The position numbers and the translations under genes were made by a program. Below, in pieces: positions 12,716-22,258 of a stretch of DNA of 64,000 nt. The notes beneath the pieces are model-generated. The model saw only the letters and a program-made list of their open reading frames with translations. It did not search any database and was not told where the DNA came from. The stretch covers positions 200,968,341 through 201,032,340 of the forward strand of contig NC_081408.1 of the NCBI RefSeq assembly GCF_030272615.1. Reading direction: 5' to 3'. How positions within the stretch are numbered: the first letter of the stretch is position 1; every line of letters begins with the position of its first letter. The DNA is from Cryptomeria japonica (lineage: Eukaryota; Streptophyta; Pinopsida; Cupressales; Cupressaceae).

Positions 12716-13845
12716 TGTATACACCTAAAAATAGTCTGAAGATAATTAGCTAAGTAATTATTTAATTAATCCCACTTTCAAATTTAATTGAACTCATTAG
12801 GCAATTTGATTAAATTCTCCTTTTCATCTACTTATTAATAAATCTAAGGATTTATTTAATAGGTTCATTTCATTAGTCACCTTTGATTAATTAATTCAAA
12901 TTAATTAATCCTTCCCCCATTTCAATCAATTCTTCTAATCCTCTAATTAATTAAAACAAATCAATTTATGAGTTGTTGAGAATTAATTAGTCTTTTCCTA
13001 TTATTTGAAATTTTAAATTCAAATTACCCAAATGCCTCCTAACTTCTAACCACCTAACCTAACCATCTCTCTAACCTAACCCATTCCACCTAACATTGGG
13101 TTTAACCAACCCTATCCTATCTTGCACATTCTAACCTCCTTATCCTAACCTCCTATGGTGTGGATATTTTCTTCTTGAGACACATGGCACTTTAGCCACA
13201 TGTCTCCTCTCTTGGACACTTGCCCTTTTATGAGAAAGGCTCCTTGACACTTGTCACCACAGCTATGACAAGTGTCTCTTCCTCCAACCATTGCACCCTT
13301 GATATCGTTAGACTCAATCTTGATTGTTGATTCCTGCCATCTCAACCCTGGCCTTGTAAATCCTATAAATATCCCCCATTTTGGATAAATGAGGATCCCA
13401 TCTCATTATCAATTTAGGCATTGTTACTATAGGCATATCATTTGAGCATTGTTGTTATAGGCAATTGCATTAGCTTAATTTGATCATTTTCTTGCATAAT
13501 TGTTGAATCATGTAGCTTAATCAATCTCTTTTCTAGCTTAATTGCATCATCATCATAGCTTAATCATGCATATCATTAGCTTAATTAGTCTCTAGGACCA
13601 ATTTAGCATAATCAATCTCATATTTTCATATCATTATCATTTCAAATCCTCCATCTAGGTGTAGTCAAGTCACTGGGATCGCTTATCTAGATCTAAGAGT
13701 AAATCCATACTCACATCTCTTAGGAGGCGATATGTCGCTTTGTCATGGTTCATCTTTCATTTGCTAATTATTTGCTAACCATGCTTGTAATGATCTATTG
13801 AGTGTTTGTGTTGCAGTTGCAGGTATCACACTTCATAGGCACAAC
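12716..13845 (+). repeat. Gypsy LTR, 3'-truncated
   Basis: It starts TGTATACACCTAAAAATAG directly after the polypurine tract, similar to the TGTAGACACC start of the N1 LTRs. A TATA box lies at 13364-13371. The LTR runs into integrase coding sequence of another element at about 13845 without a recognisable CA end or primer-binding site, so its last part is lost at a recombination or deletion junction. Frames in it are not supported as genes. Confidence 0.72.
13364..13371 (+). promoter_or_regulatory. TATA box in gypsy LTR
   Basis: TATAAATA followed by C-rich sequence, in the expected position within the LTR (end of U3). Probably the former element promoter. Confidence 0.5.
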
Positions 13846-14690
13846 AAGATCCAATCGACATTAGCAAATGGACATGAATTCATTATAACTACAATATAAT
13901 ACTTCACAAAATAGATTGAGGCTATGCCTATGACCTATATCACTGGCACACAGATTTCTAAATTCATTCTGAGCTACATCATATGCTGATATCGAGTCCC
14001 TCTTGCTATAGTCATAGATAATGGTCATCTGTTCAAGAAAAAAAATGTCAAAGAACTCTATGAGAAGTTTCATATTCAACACCGATTCTCAAATCCATAC
14101 TATTCACAGAGTAATAGCCAAGCTGAGGCATCCAATACAATAATCATCAAAATACTCAAAAAGGTTGTCAATGTCATTATCTAAGACTAGCATGTGTAGT
14201 TAAATCCATCTTTATGGGCCTATTGTTCTTCTATCCACACCCCTACTAGTGAAACACCTTACTCCTTGGTGTATGGTGTGAAAACTATTCTTCCTTTGGA
14301 GGTCAAGATTTCATGATTGCGAGTCTCTCTACAACACCTAATAGATGATGAAGCATACAAAGTGTCCAGACTACATCATCTTGAAATGTTATATGAAAGG
14401 CATTAGACAACTCTGATACATTTGCAAGGATATCAAAACCATCTCCATCACACCTATAACAAGAAAGTCAAAGGGTGACACTTTGAAGTGGGAGACTTGG
14501 TCCTGAAAGATAACCCTAAGAATTCACCTAGGATTATCAAGGGAAAATTTGAAGCTATTTGGGTTGGGCCTTTTATTCTCACTACAACATATGGCTCGGG
14601 TGCATATCAACTTGCAACCCCAGAGGGATAACCACTATCAGATCTAGTGAACAACATTCAACTCCAGATATATTATACATAAGATTCTTT
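13846..14690 (+). pseudogene. Ty3/gypsy (Tat/Ogre-like) integrase C-terminal half, element G
   Basis: The plus-strand translation, with several stops and frame changes, matches the gypsy integrase core and tail in order. NGHEFI and a YFTK block come first (13870-13930). IDNGH with a catalytic Asp follows (about 14018). The region matching ...HRFSNPYY.QSN.QAEASN carries the catalytic Glu (about 14075-14130). ALWAY-like and TPYSLVYG blocks follow (14210-14280), then the DEAYK/LHHLE region (14340-14390). The GDLVLK...KGKFEAIWVGPFILTT tail (14485-14590) and AYQLATPEG (about 14605) end it. RT and the first integrase part are missing on the left. It is the only Ty3 integrase in the window and identifies the likely helper lineage of N1 and N2. 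Confidence 0.87.
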
Positions 14691-16542
14691 CTACAGTTCT
14701 TCAATATGAATTTTTTTAAAATAACTTCAAAAAAAGAAAAAAAAGAAAATTATAACCTTGGTGAAAACTTGGTAAACAAGCACCTTGTGTGAAAGAAAAA
14801 AAAGAGTAAAAAATACAAAAAAAAGACAAAAACAATAAAGAAAATCATTCACCCTCTAGTGAAAACATGGCAAACAGGCGCTCTGGGCAAGTACCATGGT
14901 GAAAACCTGACAAGCAGGAACCATGTGTAGCAAAGTCACTTATCTACCATCTATCTTTATTCTATCTATACATAGCACAATGCTTTAATACACATATCAA
15001 TTTCGATTTGACCCAACTCCCTTGTCCAAGCTTGTGATTGGTCAGCATCAAATGTCTCTTCTTGTCAATTGCCAATCCCTATACATATGTTTTTTTTATC
15101 CTCCTCACTATATATATTTTTTACCTTAATTGGGGGAAAATCCCTTTTCATGATCAATTGATAGACTTATGATTGTGAATAGATCAAAAGCTATGACATG
15201 TACATAACATAAAGTCCAAAAAAATAACTAAAAATCAAATAAATTCCTAAAAAACCAAATAAAAATCAAATAGAGTCTTGAAAAAACAACTAAACATTCA
15301 AAAAATGTCCTAAAAATTTGAAAAAACATTCAAAAAATATCCTGACATAATCCAAAAAATATCAAAAATTTCCTGAAATAATCCAAAAACATTTTTAAAA
15401 TCTCTTCGAAAACGCACAAAAAAAATCAAAAAGTCAAAACTTAAAAAACCCTAAAAATTAGAAAACATCAAAATCCAAAAACAATCATTTTCATTTCATC
15501 AATAAATTTTCTCTTTTGCACATAGACAGACATTTGAGCAGACATCAAACAAATAACACAATTAAACATTGAATTTAACAAATCACACATTAACAAATGA
15601 ACTTTTCAATCAACCAATCATTCAAATTGGTCAACTTGTCTTATCAATCAATCAATGCCAATATCATTGGTCCTTGTCAACATTATCATGGGTCTTATAT
15701 ATGGTGTAGTATACTCAAAACTAGACTATGTCCTACCTTAGACGGGTGCTGCATTCCTTGAATCCAAGCATCATGATCATCCTATTATCAAAACACAACA
15801 TTATCAATTTTGGTAACTACATCAGAATGATGTTTGACTTGTTTGGATTTGTGAATCCTATTTTTTTTCATTGATTTATCTTTGATCATGTCCCTATGTT
15901 TCTCAATGATGTCACTAAGTGATTTATAGTTGCTAGGATGGCTAATGGTCATTTTTGGTTTTTCCTTTTTGTTTGTATGGTGTTTTATAATATTTCGGGG
16001 CAAGTATGTCTGCTTGTCTACAATGTGTTTGTTTTATGCAACGTGATTTCCTTATCGCCCTAGCCTTCATTTCCATGGTCCACTGCATCCATTTTTCCAT
16101 AGCAAATAAAGGTTCTCACCTACTATTATCATTTATGAAATCAAGATTTCATCACACTAATCATTCTTCACTTCTCACCTACATTTCTTTAGACTAACAT
16201 TTTTTCTATCCCATCAATCATTCTATTTATTCATGAGACCAATCATTATCATGCTATCTATTTTATCTGATTAATTGAGAATTTCTTCATTTGATATCAG
16301 TCAACCCTTTTCTACAATCAATTAACATTCTTCATTTCTTACTAAGCAATTTTCTCTTTCCTCATTTTTCCTCTTTCACCTAACATTCTTCTCTTCTTTC
16401 GAGAGATCATTCATTTCCTTCATACATAAACAATCTATCGAGGGGGCATCGTAACTCCATCCCTCGGTTTGTTGGGGCATGATTTTTTTCAATTTTCTTT
16501 GTAACAATGCTCAAAATCACATTGTCTCAAAAAGGGGACAAG
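14691..16542 (+). other. Element G 3' untranslated region
   Basis: Non-coding 1.85 kb between integrase and the 3' LTR of G. It contains three copies of a small hairpin (14760-14925), an A-rich block with degenerate repeats around AATATCCTGA (about 15215-15470) and a conserved GTCTTATATATGGTG... block (about 15690-15760). It ends in a GGGGCAT phrase and the polypurine run AAAAAGGGGACAAG (about 16529-16542). N1 and N1' carry the same series of landmarks in the same order, so their 3' regions derive from this kind of gypsy element. Confidence 0.7.
14760..14925 (+). other. Repeated RNA hairpin motif in G 3' UTR (three copies)
   Basis: Copies at 14760-14784, 14858-14882 and 14895-14925. Each has an outer stem, a one-sided AAAA bulge, an inner 4-bp stem and a 5-nt A-rich loop. 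Copy 1 is GGTG-AAAA-CTTG-GTAAA-CAAG-CACC, fully paired. Copy 2 has outer AGTG/CGCT. Copy 3 has outer CATGGT/ACCATG around inner CCTG/CAGG. The last two correspond to the pair found in N1 and N1'. The function is unknown; packaging or export of genomic RNA are possibilities. Confidence 0.6.
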
Positions 16543-16601
16543 TGTAGACACTAAAAAATGGTCAACGCATGTGTCTCGTATTTTAACATTATTGGCAACA
16601 A

Positions 16602-17923
16602 TGCAGCAAACTGAGAGTGGGGGGCTGAATTGGTTTGCCCTCAAACTCTACACAACTCACTTAAATTCAAATCTAATAATAAATAGTAAAAAAATAAATC
16701 AACACCACATCAATAACACACATGAAGACACCAAGATTTTTGATGTGGAAAACCTAATTAAAGAAAAAGCCATGATGGGAACATACCCACAGTGAGATAA
16801 TACCCTATTAGAAGTAACAAAAATATTACAATGAGGAATGCACATGCATTCAGAAACACTACCTAGAGATCACTATTCAAATCACAAAACAAGAAGGGCT
16901 ACAACCCTTAGGAAGGCTGACTCCCTTACAAAAATATAAAGATTACATCCAAAGGATCATGAACTGATAAAATAGCATCTCCTCATGCCTGATTATAGTT
17001 CTGATTAAGCACAAACTCAAACTCTTCTCTTTCACACTTCTTCACACTTCTTTGCACTTCTCCTCTGCTACTGAAAGATCAAATCAATATTCACCCATAG
17101 AGATACATCTCTCATATGAATATTACATATATTTATATGAATCATCAACCTACATTTCAAGGTTAGCTAAACCCTCAACACAAATTACAAAACAATAACC
17201 TCACATGATACAATAATACATGCAGACCAAAACAATACCAGCTAAGACATAGTCTAGAGCTAAACAAACACAACACATAAGAAACATCTCCAAAGATCGC
17301 ACCTCGAATATCCACAACATGCTACAATCGTCATGAACGTCGTATAACATGAAGAACACCACTGAATCAAGAAAATGATCAACAAAATGCACAATTATCA
17401 ATGCGGGCCACCAACACAGATAGAACACAATTAGGAAACATCTGCAAGAAATGTGAATCACCACAACAACAATTGCCACATCACCAGATATTAGAATATT
17501 TATCATCACTATACCGAACCTCAAGAACACCAACTATACTGATTGCCAAACTAAAAGATTCACTTGCGGACCTCCAAATCATAAACCATCTAAATTGAGG
17601 GCACATGAATGTCGCAAAATACTCTTCCAAATCCATAAACCAAGATATTGCAATTCTAAAGCAATGTAGAACAGAATCCAGAATATTGAAATAACATGAA
17701 CAATTGAATATCAACCATAATTTCGTAACTCACAACTCGATAAAATCATCATGTGAACCACTGAAACTTCTACTAAATCAACTAGAGATAAGTATCTCTA
17801 AACCTATTAAACCGTAATAGCTCAATTGTAACACACTGACCAAACCAACTCATCCAATTTGACTACAACACTGGAATACATAGAAGAATATGTTGACATC
17901 AATGACAACACATCATTCCAACA
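16602..17923 (-). repeat. Solo copia LTR, minus strand, in G LTR
   Basis: On the minus strand it starts TGTTGGAATGATGTG at 17923. It ends in the C-rich copia signature (CAGCCCCCCACTCTCAG, about 16628-16612) and CTGCA near 16602. No primer-binding site or coding sequence adjoins it. The flanks (AACAA left, AACTT right) are at best a decayed target-site duplication. The minus-strand frames at 17201-17714 lie inside the LTR and show no known family. Confidence 0.68.
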
Positions 17924-18700
17924 AACTTCTTAGCAATATCCAACAAACATATCATGTGCATAGTCTTTACTAACCTAATTCTTCCAATTCTTCCCATTTT
18001 TGTCCAATTTGACCAAATTTGGCCTCTTAGGTTTAATTAATTAATTAAACTACTTTTTACTAACAATTCTTTTACGTCCTAAATAAATAAATTAAATAGT
18101 TAATTTATTTGTCTCCCTTGTCCATTAATTAAATAAATTCATTTTATGTAATTAACTAATTCATAAATATTAACAATAAATTAATAAATCATTTTATTAA
18201 TTTATTATATTTATCTTCCTCCAAAATAAAGATAATTAATAAATTTTATTTATTAAATCATCTTTATCTACTTTTTGTGAGGAGATAATTAATTATCTCT
18301 AATTATCCTCCCATGTGACGATATTTCTTGTTTTTCTTAAATTTCTATTCTTCTATTTTATCCTCTTATATGAAGATATTTAATATTTTTTTAAGTATTA
18401 AATCTTCTCATTAAATCCTCGTAATTTTTGAATTTGGAAACTAATCTTTCGTTGATTTTCAAAAATCAATCATTTTAGCAATATCTCATTAATCATAATT
18501 TTAAATTCCAAAATGAGTATGCATCTCTAAAAATCTTCTTTTTTTGTGAGGAGATGATTAATAAACCTTATTCATTAATTTTCTTATAAGATCATACTTT
18601 ATTTAGTTTTAATTCTTCTACTTATCTTTTCAAATCAAGATATTTATTAATTTTTAATTATTAAAATCCTCTTGATATTTTCAACTTGCTAATTTGGTAT
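17924..18700 (+). other. Middle part of G LTR
   Basis: Very AT-rich LTR sequence with many TTAATTAA-like and AATAAATT words, no gene. It ends with the GGTAT target site of N1. Confidence 0.6.
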
Positions 18701-20223
18701 TGTAGACACCTAAAAATGGTCAACGCTTGAGGAGTCATACTTTAACATTTGCGCATTGCCTCATTTTAGGTTTTTGCGTCACATTAACATTTCTCCTATG
18801 TCACGCACTTGGTTTTTATCATTTGCAAGCATCGAGTCATTCTTCTACATTCTTCATTCGTCTCACTCTCAAAATTTGTCTTGTCGACAATGCTATCCAG
18901 TCATGATTTTGATCGAACTTATCTTGTCGCATCAATATGCGTGCTAATTTGTCATCATTTTGGACATCGTCAATCCTAATTAGGGTTTTGTCCTCTTATC
19001 AATCTTGTCGATTTGCGATCGATTTGTCATTGATCATTGTCCTCTTATCAATCTTGTCGTTTTGTCATCAATCCTTATCATTTTCAATCTTGTCGTCTTG
19101 CAACCTATTTTGTCATCGATCCTTGTCCTCTTGTCAATTTTGTCATTTTGCGATTATTTTGCCATTGATTGTTGTCTGTCTCAATTATGTCAATTTGGAA
19201 AAATTAGTCATTGTTCCTCATCAATTGGTGTATTTATCAATCAAATCATTTAATCAGAATCATGATCGATATCAATTGTCTTCAATCAAGACCTAATTGT
19301 CACTCTCGCATTGCTAATTTATCTTCTAGGGTTTTGTGATTTAATCATTTAACCTTGTGTGTCATTTCTTCCTCTAGGATTAACAAATTATTTATTTATC
19401 CTAAGTCTTCTTGTCACAATTAAATGTTCATTTAATTGGCTAATTATTCCTCTTTGTGAATTAATTAATAAATAAATAAATTATTAATTAATTCACTAAT
19501 TCCTAATTTCTAATTTTCATCAATTTCCTAATTTCTAATTTTCATCAATTTCCTAATTTCTTATTTCCTCTTTTTCTAAATTTTCTAATTTTCTAAATTC
19601 TTAATTTCAATTTCCTCCTATTTCTCTCCTAAATTCATGGGAATGACATAGAAATTTGTCATAATTTGTCATAATTGACAATTAATCAATTCTTGACATA
19701 GAAATTTGTCATAAATTGTCATAAAATTCTTGACATAGAATTTTCATAAATTGTCATAAATCCTTGCATAGCAATTTGTCATAGACATGTCATAATTTTG
19801 CTATTCTTGATTTGAATTTCCATTCGAATCACCATCATGCTAATTTGTTCATTTCTCCAATTTATCTATGAATTGGATGATCTTCATCAATCAAAGCTAA
19901 TTGGTAATCAGACTATCGAATTTCTAATCAATCACGCTTCGAGTACTTTTGAGCAATTTTCTTACCTACTTGCTTTCAATCATGTATGTGCACTTGTAGG
20001 TGAGATCTACAATAAAACTATTTGAAGAGGAAAGAATAACAATGGAGCCGCATGAAGGAAGCATTCATACCCACATATGGTTTGCATAGTATTTACTTTG
20101 AATGTTTTATCTTTATGTCTCTATTGAATGTGTTTAGGATAGATCAATGCATTCTAGCTTTTTGTGATTAAACAATGATTAATGTTTTGATTGTCTTGTG
20201 ATGATTCCTATTTCCTATCTACA
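18701..20223 (+). repeat. N1 5' LTR
   Basis: 1523 bp, starts TGTAGACACCTAAAAATGG, ends CTATCTACA. It contains many TTGTC words (18880-19200) and a cluster of TTGTCATAA repeats (19650-19800). The TATA box seen in the other copies is altered here (TATGAA near 19868). It is a little longer than the 3' LTR because a short ATTTCCTAATTTCTAA segment near 19500-19560 is duplicated. Confidence 0.92.
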
Positions 20224-20228
20224 TTAAT

Positions 20229-20244
20229 TGGTGAACCTGACATG
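20229..20244 (+). other. N1 primer-binding site
   Basis: TGGTGAACCTGACATG, five bases inside the LTR. N1' has TGGTGAACCCAACGTG and N2 has TGGTGAACCCGACGTG, so this is one primer-binding site with C-to-T or G-to-A decay. It is not the initiator-tRNA-Met site. I cannot name the tRNA from memory. Confidence 0.75.
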
Positions 20245-22258
20245 AACACTAACTATCTAACCCCTTTATGGTGTTTTTGAGTGCTTTCAAGTTGATTTTG
20301 CAGGCCAAAAACCCCAAAACAGGGTCGTGTAGGGTTTTCTGGAGACTTCTGCACCTGTGTGAAGCAACTTGCAGCTGTGTTATGCATTCTGGCCCTATGT
20401 TGAAGACATTCTGTGCTTGTGTCATGAATTCTGCACCTGTGTCCTGAGTTCTATGCTTGTGTAAAGACCAGAACAAAGGTAAAAATGTAGTGTTTTACTT
20501 GAAATTTGTTTTGTTTTTGCATTCTATTTTCTGTGTTTTGGTTTTTGGTACTAATTATTTGTGCAGAATCTTGGCATACGCATGGCAAAGACAACAAATC
20601 AAATTACTAACATGTTTTATGCAGAATCGATAGTCAAAGACAACAAATCAAACTTCTAACTCGGGTTTTTGCAGGTTGCCTTCGAGAAACAACCAAACTT
20701 TGTGTTTGTGATTTTTAATTAGGCACCTAGTGATTTCTAAATAGGTTGGAATGAACATGTTTTTGCTTTGATTGTTGAGTGTGACATTGGAATAGGAGAG
20801 TATGCTCTCATCCTTCTTAGGGTGATTAGAAATCCAGATCTTCGATACCATGCTCGTGTCTTTGATTGTTTGTTACCTTTAGAGGGCCTGCCTTCCCGAC
20901 CACTTTGCTTTTGCAAGCAAGTGATAATCGTGAGAAGGGAACGACCCAAAGTGAGTAGGGCTAGAATACCTTGGCATTCTAACTCACTATAAACAAATAC
21001 CTGATGGGTGAAAGCTTTGAAGGAAGCGTTACGTGGGAATTGTAATTACTTGGGAAGTGATGACCCTTGAACTCTTTCTCATATCAACATCTAAGTAGGG
21101 CCTCTTGGTCTAAATCATGCTTGCGCGACTACATTTGTTTGGTATCTTGATGGGCTTAATGTCTCAATCACGCTTGCATGACATCAAGGAGTAACGCTTA
21201 ACAAAAATCCTTACTATACACTTTGTTTTAGAGGCCAAAAACCCTTCTAGTTGCTTGGGAAGGACAAGTTCGGATACTTGGAAGAAATACTAAGTTCTCC
21301 ATTAGGAGATTTCCATGGGGACTAATGCTTGGCTGCCCTGAGAAGTGAGTGCCATGGAGGGGAGCCCGTGGGGTCAAGCATCTATGTATTCTCCTTGAAT
21401 CCCATAATGAGTCTACCTCTCAAGTACCTAATGTCCTTGCCTACCATAAGAAACATGGGAATGAGCATGATTGTCTTGAGTCTTAGTTGAAATATCTTGT
21501 CTTCTTTGTTTGTCAAAAGTTGAATTGCATCTCATTTCAAAACAAGACGAATTGATTCAAAACAAGGTTAAACACAAGAACATTTCATCCAACAAAGTTC
21601 AAATTCAAAACATCTTCAAACATGGTTGTCAAACATTTTTCAAAATCTTGTCTGAACATTCATGTCACTTAGGTTTAGGTTCATCTTAGGTTTGCATTTT
21701 GCAAAGTCATTGTCAACTACCAAGGTTAGGTTTCACCTAGGTCATACTCCTTTGCATATCAATAAGGGTCATCCATTTGCATGTGTCCTCTTGCATTAGA
21801 GTAATACCATTTTAATACATTCATATTTGCATAACCTAGGTCTCTTCATTAAGCTTAAGTCATTATCATATCATATTAGGGTCATTTGCATATAGTCTCA
21901 AACTAGGTTTTGTCATACTTGAGTAATCCAAATCTTTGATAAACCCTAAGTCATTGTTAGGAAGTCTAGACCTTATCAAACCTTTTGTCCTTTTGTCATC
22001 AATGTAATTTCATCAAACCTAGTTTAGTATCCAAGCATATAGGGGAGACATTGTCATCTTGTCCTTTTGTCACTTGGTCCTTTTGTCCTTTGAGGTCTAG
22101 ACATCATTTCAATTTCCTAAGGGTCTCTTTTAGATTTGCATTCCAAAGAGTTTGTCAAAATATTGAAAAAAAACCAAAAATATAGGTTGCATTCTTGCCA
22201 TAGGTTGCATTTAGTTGCATATCATACATTATCCTTGAAAAATTCCAAAAAAAAAAAG
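20245..22258 (+). other. N1 leader, about 2 kb
   Basis: Long untranslated region between primer-binding site and ORF, conserved with N1' (45183-47264) along its whole length. It contains a CTGTGT minisatellite near its start. Small frames in it (for example 20768-20992) do not stay open in the same form in N1', so I regard it as non-coding. The end is rich in TTTTGTCCTTTTGTC-like words (21985-22095). Confidence 0.7.
20338..20468 (+). repeat. CTGTGT-type minisatellite in N1 leader
   Basis: About six degenerate copies of a 20-22 nt unit with core GCACCTGTGT/GCTTGTGT (for example TTCTGCACCTGTGT). N1' has the same array at 45281-45412. Similar units occur in the PMD-containing segment at about 37310-37430. 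Confidence 0.75.

Noticed and set aside
17201-17714. Minus-strand ORFs with Cys/Val-rich hydrophobic translation
   Set aside because: They lie inside a copia LTR; no homologous frame or domain.
18937-19296. 119-codon ORF that recurs at 38177-38536
   Set aside because: It lies inside the two N1 LTRs, so recurrence is due to LTR duplication. Content is hydrophobic TTGTC-repeat translation, with no start context or family.
20768-20992. Small ORF in the N1 leader
   Set aside because: At the matching place in N1' (about 45720-45940) the frame is interrupted; no conserved start or domain.
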